Shown here: piece after piece, positions 46,656-55,554 of the stretch
Numbering within the stretch: the first letter of the stretch is position 1
Layout of the letters: the number at the start of each line of letters is the position of its first letter
Assembly (NCBI RefSeq): GCF_004123145.1
Contig: NZ_SDKC01000001.1
Span: forward strand, 3,319,501-3,383,500
Direction: 5' to 3'
DNA from: Blautia faecicola
GTDB lineage: Bacteria > Bacillota > Clostridia > Lachnospirales > Lachnospiraceae
Length of the DNA: 64,000 bases
The notes under the pieces: model-generated
Databases searched by the model: none
Told to the model about the DNA's origin: nothing
The model's input: the letters and a program-made list of their open reading frames with translations, nothing else
Made by a program: the position numbers and the translations under genes

Positions 46656-47069
46656 TTATTTCAGTGCAGCTGTCACTTTCGCAACAATCTCATCTCTCAC
46701 TTCATCTTTCAGCTCGCCCGGTTTCCAGGTGATACCTGCCTGATCACCGTTATAACGCGGAATCAGGTGCATATGGAAGTGAAATACAGTCTGTCCTGCT
46801 ACTTCACCGTTGTTCTGTACGATATTGAAGCCGTCACATCCCAGTGCTTCTGTCATGGCAGTAGCCATCTTCTTTGCCAGAACCATTGCTTTCGCAGCCA
46901 TCTCTTCCGGGATCTCATACAGGTTTGCGTAGTGATGTTTCGGAAGGATCAGTGCATGTCCTTTTGTTGCAGGACCAAGATCCAGGATCACACGAAAATC
47001 ATCATCCTCATACAGTGTAGCGGACGGAATATCTCCACCGGCAATTTTACAGAAAATACAATCACTCAT
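46656..47069 (-). CDS. HIT-family nucleotide hydrolase (HinT-like)
   Basis: A 137-residue histidine-triad protein that hydrolyses nucleoside phosphoramidates or AMP-lysine-type adducts. It begins MSDCIFCKIAGGDIPSATLY, with the zinc-type Cys pair CxxC at about 4-7. KGHALILPKHHYANLYEI and the catalytic triad VFHFHMHLIPRYNG (about 96-109) follow. The start at 47067-47069 follows GGAGAGGAGAATAAAA; 16 upstream in-frame codons are ignored. Confidence 0.94.
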   Translation of the reverse strand: MSDCIFCKIAGGDIPSATLYEDDDFRVILDLGPATKGHALILPKHHYANLYEIPEEMAAKAMVLAKKMATAMTEALGCDGFNIVQNNGEVAGQTVFHFHMHLIPRYNGDQAGITWKPGELKDEVRDEIVAKVTAALK

Positions 47070-47177
47070 TTTTATTCTCCTCTCCGTTTTGTGTTGTTTT
47101 TTCTTACCATGATACACGCATTGTCAGAAAATTTCCAGTCATCTTGCGTTCTTTTTTACTAACTGAAAAAATCATCA

Positions 47178-47230
47178 TTACCGTTCACTCCACGCCCAGT
47201 AACACACTTCGCGGGATATTACCATTGAAC
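47178..47230. repeat. Short diverged member of the 142-bp MITE family
   Basis: TTACCGTTCACTCCACGCCCAGTAAC resembles the left hairpin of the full copies, and ACACTTCGCGGGATATTACC resembles their right part (ACACCTCGCGGGATACTACC). The middle stems are missing and no target duplication is visible. Confidence 0.5.
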
Positions 47231-47244
47231 ACTAATAAATCCGG

Positions 47245-47961
47245 CTATTCTGCGACATACCCTTTTCTGCTGTGATTCCAATGTAAAGTAAACAGTACGG
47301 TCAGCACAATTCCGCCGATCAGCCCGCCCACATGAGCTGCATTATCGATCTGTGCCGCCTGCGAGCCGTAGTAGATTGTAACCGCAATGACAAACACCAG
47401 CCGCCGAATCACCACTTCTCTTACCTGCTTTCTGTTTTTGATCATCAGAACAAAAACGCCGCCGATAATTCCATAAATCGCCCCGGAAGCACCTGCGCTC
47501 ACGATATTGCTCTGCGACTGGATATCCATGTACAGAGACAGCAGATTACCCACCAGCCCGGAACCAAGATAGATCATCAGGTATTTCCAGTGTCCCACTG
47601 CCTTTTCCACCATATCTCCCATAAACAACAGCACCGCCATGTTATTCACCAGATGATAAATCCCAAAATGCAGAAACATAGAAGTAAACAGCCGATACCA
47701 CTCCCCATCAAGGATCAACGGTCTGCACGCAGCACCCCACTGCAACATAAACCCGGTATCCTCTGTGCTGCCCAGTATTTCCATGATAACAAAAACTACT
47801 ATATTAATTCCAATCATCAACAGATTCATCCAGTTTAAAGGTCCCCGGAAAATCTGTTCCAGCGCATCCGGCGTATTACTGTTCTGACTGTTCATCCGAT
47901 AATACGCTTCCCGCCTTCTCTGCTCCTCCTGCTGCCAGTCGTCATCCTGATATTGGTTCAT
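47245..47961 (-). CDS. Rhomboid-family intramembrane serine protease
   Basis: A 238-residue protein with about six membrane helices that cleaves substrates within the membrane. RLFTSMFLHFGIYHLVNNMA (His/Asn oxyanion region), catalytic Ser in SAGASGAIYGIIGG and His in IDNAAHVGGLIGG are intact. The N-terminal 40 residues are hydrophilic and Gln-rich. The ATG at 47959-47961 is chosen because AGGAGG lies seven bases upstream, while the ATG two codons earlier is too close to it. Substrates are unknown. Confidence 0.9.
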   Translation of the reverse strand: MNQYQDDDWQQEEQRRREAYYRMNSQNSNTPDALEQIFRGPLNWMNLLMIGINIVVFVIMEILGSTEDTGFMLQWGAACRPLILDGEWYRLFTSMFLHFGIYHLVNNMAVLLFMGDMVEKAVGHWKYLMIYLGSGLVGNLLSLYMDIQSQSNIVSAGASGAIYGIIGGVFVLMIKNRKQVREVVIRRLVFVIAVTIYYGSQAAQIDNAAHVGGLIGGIVLTVLFTLHWNHSRKGYVAE

Positions 47962-48102
47962 ATGCATTCCTCCTGTCAGGTATCCGTCACGGTTATTTCT
48001 CATCCCCGTTAACGTTTTTCCTCATTATATGCCCCTGTCTTGCGTTTTACAAGAAAAATCCATGAACCATAGTGTCACTTGTCCGCGTTATCTCCCATAA
48101 CT

Positions 48103-49611
48103 TTATATCTCCACCCGATACACCAGATCTGCGAACTGGATCTGGTCGCCGGTGGTGAGTTCTTTTTCTTCTTCTCCGTAGAGTTCCTGGTCGTTGACCC
48201 AGGTTCCGTTGCGGGAGTTGAGGTCTTTCAGATACCAGCTGCCTGCCCGTTGTTCGATGCTGGCGTGTACCCGGCTTACTGCTGTGGAGGGTAAAACGAG
48301 ATCTGCCTGATCTTTCAGCTGACCGATGATCGTTGGGTGTGTTTTGTCTATCCGGAACTGCCTGCCGCTGACCGGATGCAGTTCTTTCAGGATCAGACCT
48401 CCCTCTTTTCTTCCTGCGGAGAGGAGCTGCGTATAGTTGTTATTCTCCCACGGAATCCGGTTTTCCCATGAGGAGACTTCCTCTGCCTCTGCCTCTTCCT
48501 CTTTTTCTTCCCATTCCCCGACAGCCTGTTTGGGAAAATCCAGTGATTTCCCGGCTGGTTCCTGATACATGGCAAACTGTTCTGCAATCTGACTGTCCTC
48601 TTTTTTTCTTCTCTTCACTGTCACCTGCCAGATCAGAAAACTTAACGCTGCAATCACTCCGATCGCTCCCCAGATGCCAAGATACCCCGGAAAATACTCC
48701 CAGACGGCGTAACCGGTCAGCCCATACAGAACCCCTGCGCAGATTCCCGCAAGCAGTCCAACCGGAAGATTCCGCTCCCGGTCCGTCTCGTTCTCCTCTT
48801 CTTCCACAGAGAAAAAATCTTCCAGTGCCCGTTCATGATTTCTCCTGTCTGTCCGGAACTGTTCTTCTTCCCTGCCACCGGCACTCTTACCCGCTCGTTT
48901 CTCCTTCTCCCATGACCGGACACTTTCTTCCTGTATACTCTTTCTTTCCCCTGCGAGATACGACCGCCCTGCCTCTTCCGTATTTGCATACCCATCCTCC
49001 GACGGAAAACTGTTTTCTTTCTCGCCATACATCTGTGATTCTCTTCGCAGCGATTTTCTCTGTTCCAGCATCCGCCGTTCCAGAACGCCCTGCAGCTCCA
49101 TCACGGAAAATGACTCCCGGACCGCATACTGATACAGTTCATAAACTACCGATACCCCGTCCTGCTCCTGATGATCCAGCCGGGGAAGCAGTTCTTCCAG
49201 AAGTTCCCGCACTCCCTGCTCCAGTTCCTTTTCCGTCACAGGCAGACAGCAAAACGAAGGCTGACCGCTTGCCGGATCGAGATAAATATAATTCCAGTCC
49301 AGACAGATCCGATCTGCCGGTATCAGATATTCCTCCAGCTGCACCAACACCTGTAAAAGTCCCTGCACAACCAGAAGCACTTCCGATCCTTTGATTTTTT
49401 TATACCTGCATTTTTCCGCAAGAGAGATTTTCGAGGTAATATCATAATAATACAGTTTCTTCTGATCCATCCTTCTGCACTCACACCCCAGAAGTCCCTG
49501 CACCTGATTTTCTGTCATCATTCTTGTGATATAATTTTCCGTATCCTCACCGTCCTCCGCCACCAGATAATTATGCTGCAAATCTCTTCTGTAATCCATT
49601 TTCATACGCAA
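48103..49611 (-). CDS. DUF6382/FHA-domain protein of the Tad locus
   Basis: A 502-residue protein. The N-terminal 170 residues (MDYRRDLQHNYLVAED, LLGCECRRMDQKKLYYYDIT, LIPADRICLDWNYIYLDP) match a domain commonly linked to FHA in Lachnospiraceae Tad loci. Residues about 180-270 are charged and low in complexity. Two helices lie at about 283-330 (PVGLLAGICAGVLYGLTGY, GIWGAIGVIAALSFLIW). The FHA domain occupies about 415-502 with TIIGQLKDQADLVL, STAVSRVHASIEQ and LKDLNSRNGTWVN, so it should bind phosphothreonine. It is the last gene of the pilus locus and suggests control by a Ser/Thr kinase. The start follows AAAGAAGGTTTTGC. Confidence 0.82.
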   Translation of the reverse strand: MRMKMDYRRDLQHNYLVAEDGEDTENYITRMMTENQVQGLLGCECRRMDQKKLYYYDITSKISLAEKCRYKKIKGSEVLLVVQGLLQVLVQLEEYLIPADRICLDWNYIYLDPASGQPSFCCLPVTEKELEQGVRELLEELLPRLDHQEQDGVSVVYELYQYAVRESFSVMELQGVLERRMLEQRKSLRRESQMYGEKENSFPSEDGYANTEEAGRSYLAGERKSIQEESVRSWEKEKRAGKSAGGREEEQFRTDRRNHERALEDFFSVEEEENETDRERNLPVGLLAGICAGVLYGLTGYAVWEYFPGYLGIWGAIGVIAALSFLIWQVTVKRRKKEDSQIAEQFAMYQEPAGKSLDFPKQAVGEWEEKEEEAEAEEVSSWENRIPWENNNYTQLLSAGRKEGGLILKELHPVSGRQFRIDKTHPTIIGQLKDQADLVLPSTAVSRVHASIEQRAGSWYLKDLNSRNGTWVNDQELYGEEEKELTTGDQIQFADLVYRVEI

Positions 49612-49621
49612 AACCTTCTTT

Positions 49622-50047
49622 TTATGACCGGAATGCTGTCACCTTTCGCACAAATGTCACCGGTCTTATGATCTTCTGTCTGATTCCCGTCTCAAATATC
49701 AGGTTCTGTCTTCCCCACACGGACACTTTACCCGATACTTTTACCTGTACTTCCTTCCCGCTTCCGGTTACTCCACCGGTAACATTCTGTCCGGAAAATC
49801 CACTCTCCCTGCGCCTTGTTTCCCATTTTTTCTCTGCTTTCTCCTGTCCGCTTCGTCCCTCCAGTACGCCATATCCGCTCCCCTGCACGGCTGCTTCACA
49901 GGCAGTCTGCGTATACCAGCAGCGAAGGTATACATAAAATGTCAAAGAAAGCAACAGAGCAAGAATCATGACGCACATCGGCACTACCAGCGAAGCTTCT
50001 ACGGTAAGCGAACCTCTTTTTCTTTGCCTATCTGTTCTTCTGTTCAT
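49622..50047 (-). CDS. TadE-like pseudopilin
   Basis: A 141-residue protein. The basic leader RRTDRQRKRG is followed by SLTVEASLVVPMCVMILALL, the Gly/Ser-Leu-Thr-Val-Glu-Ala signature of TadE/TadG pseudopilins with a single membrane helix. The remainder (about 45-141) is extracellular, with a beta-rich VTGSGKEVQVKVSGKVSVW. It is probably processed by one of the two prepilin peptidases and part of the Flp pilus base. It ends 10 bp before the FHA gene start. Confidence 0.75.
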   Translation of the reverse strand: MNRRTDRQRKRGSLTVEASLVVPMCVMILALLLSLTFYVYLRCWYTQTACEAAVQGSGYGVLEGRSGQEKAEKKWETRRRESGFSGQNVTGGVTGSGKEVQVKVSGKVSVWGRQNLIFETGIRQKIIRPVTFVRKVTAFRS

Positions 50048-50077
50048 ACCTGTTCACTCCCTGTTTTTTTCTGTCTC

Positions 50078-50473
50078 TCAAAGATACTGTATCAGATAAC
50101 CAGCCAGTAAAAACGGCACAAACGGAATCTCCTTTTTTCTTCCCTTTCCTAGTGCCAGCATGCAGATCCCGGCACCTGCCGCCAGAAGAATCGCTGTCTG
50201 AAAAATCATACATACCTGCTGGATTCCCTGGATCCAGCCGATTCCCATCAGCACAATTCCATCCCCGCTTCCGATCTGTCCCGGCTTCCATAAAGATGCC
50301 AGCCACAGAAAAATACCGGGAAGCAGTCCGCTCCAGCAAAGTTTTTGACCTGTTCCTACATATATTAATGCAGTCAGAATAACAACTGCCACGGTCCACA
50401 CACTATCCACTTCTTTTCTTCTCCAGTCTGTCCAGCTGTTTACCAGCAGATAACCGGCTGTCAATACTTCCAT
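50078..50473 (-). CDS. Short A24 prepilin peptidase (TadV/CpaA-like), second copy
   Basis: A 131-residue membrane protein. It keeps the two aspartate motifs of A24 peptidases in shortened form: SWTDWRRKEVDSVW (first Asp at about 16) and GQIGSGDGIVLMGIGW (GxGD at about 68-71). Four to five hydrophobic helices and a C-terminal IPFVPFLLAGYL complete it. It lies between the two TadE-like genes. A second, more typical peptidase starts the locus at 58274, so this one may be specialised for the pseudopilins. Confidence 0.75.
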   Translation of the reverse strand: MEVLTAGYLLVNSWTDWRRKEVDSVWTVAVVILTALIYVGTGQKLCWSGLLPGIFLWLASLWKPGQIGSGDGIVLMGIGWIQGIQQVCMIFQTAILLAAGAGICMLALGKGRKKEIPFVPFLLAGYLIQYL

Positions 50474-50493
50474 CTTTTTCCTTTCCGAAACAT

Positions 50494-51381
50494 TTACTTT
50501 CCTGTTCCCCGACAGCGTTCACACTGTGTATGTGCCTGTATCTGTGATTTTTCTACCAGTCGAACCGTCCGTTTCAGTCCGCTGCAGGACGCCTCACTGT
50601 GATAACGATCCCCTTTTTCCGTATAATAGACCAGATGGCTGTCTCCTCCACACCGTTCACAGGCATGGTATTTTTTTCCATATTCATTTCTCTGCCGTTC
50701 CACCTGCTCTTTCGTTCCCTGATGAATCGAAAGATCCAGATGCGTACAGTGCACCGATGTGTGATAGACGCTCTCATAATCCGACACATAAACCATCTCG
50801 TCCCCATCTCCCCCGTCGGTCTTCCCCGTATCCCCGGAGTCATACCCCGTCCAGGCATGTACCACGCTGCCGTTTCCCACTTTGATCTTTGACACCGGAA
50901 GTATCGAAAACGGCAACTGATAAGTAATCGTAGCTTTCAGCTGAATCTCATGATTTTCATACCGCGATCCGATCAGATTCACCGATACATAATCACCCAG
51001 CTCCGGCAGATGACTTTTGGTATAAGCAATACAGATCCCGGTAGAGAGCACCCCCACCGGCGTACTCACCCCGGAGTCGCCCGATTCCACACTGGCATAC
51101 ATACCGAGTTCCTGTGCACTCTGATGCAGGGATGTTCTCACAAGCGCCTGCACCCGATACAGATCGATCATTCCTAAAAGCGTACAGATTGCCAGAAGAA
51201 ACAACGGAACAACAAATGCCGCCTCCACCGTGAGCACCGCCCGAAAGGAACAAAGAGATACTCTCCGCGTCTTTTCGCAAGCTGCCTGAAGAGATCCTTT
51301 GTTTTTATTTTTGCTTTTCTTTCCAATCCCCGGAGAGTATTTCTTTATTCCTTTCCTCATTTTTTCCTTTCTCTCTTTCAT
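50494..51381 (-). CDS. TadE-like pseudopilin with tandem cysteine modules
   Basis: A 295-residue protein. After a basic leader comes RAVLTVEAAFVVPLFLLAIC, the TadE signature and membrane helix (about 46-66). A beta-rich region to about 180 follows. The C-terminal 100 residues hold two related modules, ESVYHTSVHCTHLDLSIHQG...CERCGG and GDRYHSEASCSGLKRTVRLV...CERCRGTGK. Each has YH, one Cys and a closing CxxC. These look like metal- or redox-active units outside the cell. The ATG at 51379-51381 overlaps the DUF5702 stop (ATGA); an ATG seven codons later has a better AAAGGA site. Confidence 0.75.
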   Translation of the reverse strand: MKERKEKMRKGIKKYSPGIGKKSKNKNKGSLQAACEKTRRVSLCSFRAVLTVEAAFVVPLFLLAICTLLGMIDLYRVQALVRTSLHQSAQELGMYASVESGDSGVSTPVGVLSTGICIAYTKSHLPELGDYVSVNLIGSRYENHEIQLKATITYQLPFSILPVSKIKVGNGSVVHAWTGYDSGDTGKTDGGDGDEMVYVSDYESVYHTSVHCTHLDLSIHQGTKEQVERQRNEYGKKYHACERCGGDSHLVYYTEKGDRYHSEASCSGLKRTVRLVEKSQIQAHTQCERCRGTGK

Positions 51382-52871
51382 CCGTTTCCCATCGCGTATC
51401 CATAATCTCTCAGCAGTGAAAATGTATTCCCTGCAAGGCTTACTTCCATCTCTGTCTCCAGATAGATCACGCCCTGATCCAGGCGAAATCCTTCTTTTCC
51501 CGGCAGACTCCGCATAACCGCTCCCACCACATCCATCGTTCGCTCTGTCTGTGTATCCGTCTTTCCGGTCATCAGCAAAATCCCCAGATATTCGTGGTAA
51601 GTCATACCCTTTTGTTCCACAGATTTTCCATTTTTCAGCAATTCCGTCAGCTTCGCCAGCTGATTGATCGACACCATCCAGGTTGCTCCTGTTTTTACCA
51701 GCGGCACCTTCCCTCCTGCTAAAAGCTGTCTTACATCCATCAGACTCTCTCCGAAAGCCCATGCTGCCTGTAACGCAAGACTTACGATCCCTTCCAGTGC
51801 CGGAAGTCCTATTGCGGCGCAGATCACAAGTGCCATCTCATGAATCTCACTCTGTCTGGTCGGATCCCGCAGCAGATACATCATATTTGCAGCCTCTCTC
51901 GCTGCCAGAAGACGGTATACCACCGCTTTCAGATTCTCCTGATCCGTAGTTTTTCCACCGATCACATACTCCAGCTGATACCGAAGCGGATCTGAGATAT
52001 GTTCCGTACTGGTATAATCGGTAAGATGCTGCATCATATATGCCTGAAAGATCCCTTTTGCAAGAAGCGTATTTTCTTCTGTTCCATAAAACGGCGTTCC
52101 CATACCGGTAAGCTTTTCCCGTTTACTGAACCACTCTTCTTTTCCCAGCCCTTTCTGCGACACTTCTTTTCCCGGCGGAACTACCAGCGCCAGAATTCCT
52201 TTTTTCTGTAACTGGCGGATCACATCCAGTGGATTGACAAAATCCGCAGGAACCGAAACCTCCGTCCGCTGCTGACTTTCACTGTCCGAACCGGAATCCT
52301 GATTCTGCGCAGCTTCTTTTTTCGCCTGTTCATAACTGTCCATCGTCTGTTTTACATCGATCTCATTGCCTTCTTTCTCCTGTTCTTCGAAAATATCTTT
52401 CTGCTGCCGGTACTTCTCCATAAGAAGCTGTATCCCCTGAATCCCCAGTGTCTCCTTCATGTAGTCCACCGCCTGCGCACGGTATCCACGTCCATGTTGA
52501 TCTGACATCAGTGTGTATGCGGTAATTGCCCCCGAAACGGACGAACATTTCCACAGATTTTCCCCACGAACACCTGTTACTACTCCGCCCGGACGGCAAC
52601 TCTCTTCCATACAGTTTTTTACCGTTCGATACATGCGCTCCGGCTTCCACACGCCGGTTCCATAACTTCCATCCACCATAAATACATGGTATCTTTCCAG
52701 CAGTTCGCGGTCATACCCGGCAAATACCGAATACAGACCTTCTTCCACACCGGCTTCCGCCTGTACGCGCCCTCCTGCAATCTGTACCGACTGCAAAAGC
52801 ACTTGAAAGACCAGCAGAAAGACTGCCAGAAAAAGACTGGTGAATACCGTTATACTTCCTGATTTCTTCAA
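51378..52871 (-). CDS. DUF5702-like Tad-locus protein
   Basis: A 497-residue protein with one N-terminal membrane helix preceded by KKSGSITVFTSLFLAVFLLV. That GSITVF opening is shared with TadG/DUF5702 proteins of Firmicute Flp loci. The large outer domain carries a Gln/Glu/Ser-rich part (about 165-205) and, towards the end, hydrophobic helices (MALVICAAIGLPALEGIVSL). The start is TTG at 52869-52871 behind AGAAGGTATCCC. It follows the Flp pilin gene by 65 bp and overlaps the next gene by 4 bp. Function unknown, probably a pilus-tip or assembly component. Confidence 0.75.
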   Translation of the reverse strand: MKKSGSITVFTSLFLAVFLLVFQVLLQSVQIAGGRVQAEAGVEEGLYSVFAGYDRELLERYHVFMVDGSYGTGVWKPERMYRTVKNCMEESCRPGGVVTGVRGENLWKCSSVSGAITAYTLMSDQHGRGYRAQAVDYMKETLGIQGIQLLMEKYRQQKDIFEEQEKEGNEIDVKQTMDSYEQAKKEAAQNQDSGSDSESQQRTEVSVPADFVNPLDVIRQLQKKGILALVVPPGKEVSQKGLGKEEWFSKREKLTGMGTPFYGTEENTLLAKGIFQAYMMQHLTDYTSTEHISDPLRYQLEYVIGGKTTDQENLKAVVYRLLAAREAANMMYLLRDPTRQSEIHEMALVICAAIGLPALEGIVSLALQAAWAFGESLMDVRQLLAGGKVPLVKTGATWMVSINQLAKLTELLKNGKSVEQKGMTYHEYLGILLMTGKTDTQTERTMDVVGAVMRSLPGKEGFRLDQGVIYLETEMEVSLAGNTFSLLRDYGYAMGNG

Positions 52872-52935
52872 GGGATACCTTCTTTCTTTGGGAAATATGT
52901 CGTAACTGATATGTGTTTGGTTAATACGTTACTGT

Positions 52936-53103
52936 TTAGATGCTGTTACTTTGTTTTGTGATTTTCGCAAGAATGTTATTGACCAGACTCACCAGTTGCT
53001 TTTTAAAGATCGCAACCAACCCTACGAGAACAACGATGATCAGAATCAGTTCTACCGTTCCCAGCGCGTCTTCTTCCTGCACAAATCTCTGTAAAAGTGC
53101 CAT
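52936..53103 (-). CDS. Flp-type (Flp1) type IVb pilin
   Basis: A 55-residue pilin, too short for ordinary ORF cut-offs. It reads MALLQRFVQEEDALGTVELI, then LIIVVLVGLVAIFKKQLVSL and a polar tail. The short leader, processing region around ALG and Glu in the following hydrophobic helix fit Flp1 pilins, the main subunit of Tad pili. The ribosome site AAAGGAGGGAAAACC is the strongest in the locus, consistent with an abundant product. It has its own likely promoter (53154-53182) and a MITE between it and tadC. Confidence 0.88.
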   Translation of the reverse strand: MALLQRFVQEEDALGTVELILIIVVLVGLVAIFKKQLVSLVNNILAKITKQSNSI

Positions 53104-53153
53104 GGTTTTCCCTCCTTTCCGGCCCGGAGGTGTTTTGATCGTCAGAATCGCAT

Positions 53154-53196
53154 ATTATACAAGACAGGAGTTTCGTGAACACGCAGTAACCTGCGT
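53154..53196 (-). promoter_or_regulatory. Promoter and palindromic operator candidate of the flp pilin gene
   Basis: On the minus strand, TATAAT lies at 53154-53159. The -35 region overlaps the palindrome ACGCAG-gtta-CTGCGT (53181-53196). The -35 hexamer is weak (TGTTCA), which fits a regulated promoter. Confidence 0.5.
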
Positions 53197-53260
53197 AATA
53201 TAAAGAGCATGTTTCCTTTCCTGATCACATACAACTATGGACTGACTACTTTAAATCTTC

Positions 53261-53402
53261 GTAACCGTTCAGTACCTTCACAGTTACGAGCCAAAATGCA
53301 TTTAAAATCACCTTCGGTGATGACATTTTGGCTTGTATATCTCGGGATTTTGGCATGTTCATGCCAAAACACCTCGCGGAATACTACCTACTGAATAGTT
53401 AC
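53261..53402. mobile_element. 142-bp structured MITE, copy B
   Basis: The ends are GTAACCGTTCAGTA (53261-53274) and TACTGAATAGTTAC (53389-53402). The exact 8-bp duplication AAATCTTC occurs at 53253-53260 and 53403-53410. Same length as copy A (4292-4433) and the same three stems; changes between copies mostly fall in loops. It sits between tadC and flp within the Tad locus. Confidence 0.88.
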
Positions 53403-53449
53403 AAATCTTCTATTATCACAAAAATAATATGCGTTTCTGTCCCACACCG

Positions 53450-54814
53450 TCAGACTGCAAACATCAGCCATGCCGGCACCAGCAGAATCACAAACACCAC
53501 GAGCAACATTAAAATCATCGGGAAGAGCAGCCGGGTGGATGCCTGCTCCCCGAGGATCTGCGCCTGCTGCCTGCGAAGCCGCTGTGCCTGCTCCGCCTCT
53601 TTTGCCAGAACCTGTTCCACGCCGTTACTTCCTTTTTGCAGACACTGCACCAAAATAGAAGACAATGTCCGGTAAGACAACAGTCCCCAGCGCTCTCCCA
53701 GCTGTTCATAAGCCTCTTTTTCTCCGAGACCGCGCTCCATCTCCCTGCAGATTTCCACAAGTATCTCATAAGCCTTTCTCACCTCCTCTCTGCGCATATA
53801 AGAAAGATAATCATTCGCAATCCGCTCCACCGACTTTCGAAGATTCATCCCGGTACTTAACAACAGCTGCAATTTTGTCACAATCTCCGGATAATCCTGC
53901 TGCATCTGCTGCCGTTCCTTCTTTTTCTGTTCCTTTTCTTTCTGCTGTCTGTGCAGAAGTACCATTGCCGGAAATACAAGCGCAAGCAAAGCCGCTCCGT
54001 ACTGCATCCCGTCTCCTGCCCGTTTCCAGATCAGTTTTTCTCCGTGTAATACTGCCGGAAGCTGCATCCATTCCGAGCCTCCTGCCGTATCTGCATTTGC
54101 CTTTTCCACCATATCTTCCACCTGTTCTTTTTCCCCGAAAACCCTGGGAAATACAAGGACATTCCAGCTCTCCTGCCATTCCTTCCCCTGCAGCTGGGCC
54201 GTTGCTGTGAGGATCACTTCTTCTCCCTCTTCCCCGATCATTTCCCCATATATTCCTTCCCAGTCCATGATCTCTGGCCGGCTGCTGAACCACCGGATCG
54301 TTACCGGACAGTCCGGCAGTTCCTCACACAGATGCAGCGGATGATCCACATGATCCAGCGAATCATTCTCCCCCAGCATCTCGTTTTCGATCCTGTCGCG
54401 TAACCCTGAGAAAATCTCTTCTATCTCGCTTTCGGAAAACTGTTTTTCTGTCACCTGTACGGTCATTTCTTCTTTCTGGCGTTTTCCCTGCTCATCTTTC
54501 CATTCCACCTGAAGATTTTCTTCCTGTACACCCTGTCCGTACGCCGGACGCCGCAGCTCGGAAACTGCCTGCATGTTTTCCGCGTGTCCGACCATCCCTG
54601 TTACAATCAGAAGCATGCCCGCAGCCAGAGCCGCAAGTTCTGTCTGCCAGATACATTCATCCGTCAGCCATTCCGGAAGCTCCCAGCCCTTTTTCCGGCT
54701 CCACCGGTGGATCCATCTGGCTCCCTTTTTTCTCCGGTTTCCTTTTTCTTTTGAAGTTATGATGCTGAACACTGCTATCAGCAGCAAAAGAGCCATTCCC
54801 AGAACTACATTCAT
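53450..54814 (-). CDS. TadC-like type II secretion F-domain protein with extra domain
   Basis: A 454-residue inner-membrane platform protein of the Tad machine. Helices are at about 3-20 and 58-78. An inserted hydrophilic domain (about 80-265, VEWKDEQGKRQKEEMTVQVT, EMLGENDSLDHVDHPLHLCE) separates them from a helix at about 272-295. The T2SSF domain then follows with PEIVTKLQLLLSTGMNLRKS and SILVQCLQKGSNGVEQVLAK, ending in two helices (LFPMILMLLVVFVILLVPA). Usual TadC proteins are about 300 residues and lack the insert. The ATG at 54812-54814 overlaps tadB by 4 bp. Confidence 0.85.
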   Translation of the reverse strand: MNVVLGMALLLLIAVFSIITSKEKGNRRKKGARWIHRWSRKKGWELPEWLTDECIWQTELAALAAGMLLIVTGMVGHAENMQAVSELRRPAYGQGVQEENLQVEWKDEQGKRQKEEMTVQVTEKQFSESEIEEIFSGLRDRIENEMLGENDSLDHVDHPLHLCEELPDCPVTIRWFSSRPEIMDWEGIYGEMIGEEGEEVILTATAQLQGKEWQESWNVLVFPRVFGEKEQVEDMVEKANADTAGGSEWMQLPAVLHGEKLIWKRAGDGMQYGAALLALVFPAMVLLHRQQKEKEQKKKERQQMQQDYPEIVTKLQLLLSTGMNLRKSVERIANDYLSYMRREEVRKAYEILVEICREMERGLGEKEAYEQLGERWGLLSYRTLSSILVQCLQKGSNGVEQVLAKEAEQAQRLRRQQAQILGEQASTRLLFPMILMLLVVFVILLVPAWLMFAV

Positions 54815-55554
54815 ACCTGAATCCTCACAATCTTTCTTCCCATCCGGAAGCTGAACAGATACACACCCAGACATCCAGTCATCACCAGTGCCCCCGGCAG
54901 ATTGTGATATAACACATCGAGAAATCCACGGGAAGTCAGCTGCATATAAAGGATCATCGCCCCTGGAACCAGGCTCATCACCATCTGTTCCAGTTTTTTC
55001 CCTGCGATCGCCACCTGTATTTCCCCGGTAACCCGGATCTTTTCTCCCAGTACCTCTGCAAGATTGCCGAGAATTTTCCCGAGATTTCCACCGGAACGCC
55101 GCGCGATCAGAAAGATATCCCCAAAGTTGCGGATTTCTTCCACACCGGAGCGCTGTCCGAGATTCCAAAACAGCTGCTCCACCGGCACACCCACCTGCAT
55201 CTGACTTTCCATATACCGCAGTTCTCTCACCAGATCATCCCGCTCTCCGAAAAGCCGCTCCATCTCCCTGCGACATTCCGTTACACTCTGCTCCATCGAA
55301 TATCCCGCCCGTACTGCCGTCTGTAAACTCTGCAACACATCCTTAAAATGATTTTGCAGAATTCGCCGTCTTCGCTCTGCCATCTCTTTCTGCTTCCATC
55401 TGGTATACCAGATGCCAACCGGGATCACCAGTCCCCACGCCCACCAGGAACGGTAACAGAACAGATTCACAACTCCCGTAATCCCGATGCTCTGTAACAG
55501 GCAAAAGATCCACTCTTTTTTGGAAAATACATACGTTTTATAATTCGTTCTCAC
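54811..55554 (-). CDS. TadB-like type II secretion F-domain protein
   Basis: A platform protein of the Tad pilus, 247 residues from the GTG at 55552-55554 (RTNYKTYVFSKKEWIFCLLQ). Two helices lie at about 14-50. The T2SSF domain has LQSLQTAVRAGYSMEQSVTE and FLIARRSGGNLGKILGNLAE, and two C-terminal helices (MVMSLVPGAMILYMQL, GALVMTGCLGVYLFSF) close it. The open frame runs further upstream inside cpaF in another frame. The GTG overlaps cpaF by only 17 bp and is the preferred start; an ATG at 55635 with GAGAGG ahead is the alternative. Confidence 0.82.
   Translation of the reverse strand: MRTNYKTYVFSKKEWIFCLLQSIGITGVVNLFCYRSWWAWGLVIPVGIWYTRWKQKEMAERRRRILQNHFKDVLQSLQTAVRAGYSMEQSVTECRREMERLFGERDDLVRELRYMESQMQVGVPVEQLFWNLGQRSGVEEIRNFGDIFLIARRSGGNLGKILGNLAEVLGEKIRVTGEIQVAIAGKKLEQMVMSLVPGAMILYMQLTSRGFLDVLYHNLPGALVMTGCLGVYLFSFRMGRKIVRIQV

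Noticed and set aside
51382-51762. N-terminal extension of the cysteine-rich pseudopilin
   Set aside because: It overlaps the DUF5702 gene in another frame; composition is non-native and the start at 51381 forms an ATGA overlap.
54815-55168. 118-residue N-terminal extension of TadC
   Set aside because: It lies inside tadB in another frame, is Arg/Gly/Asp-rich without family similarity, and a good start with ribosome site exists at 54814.
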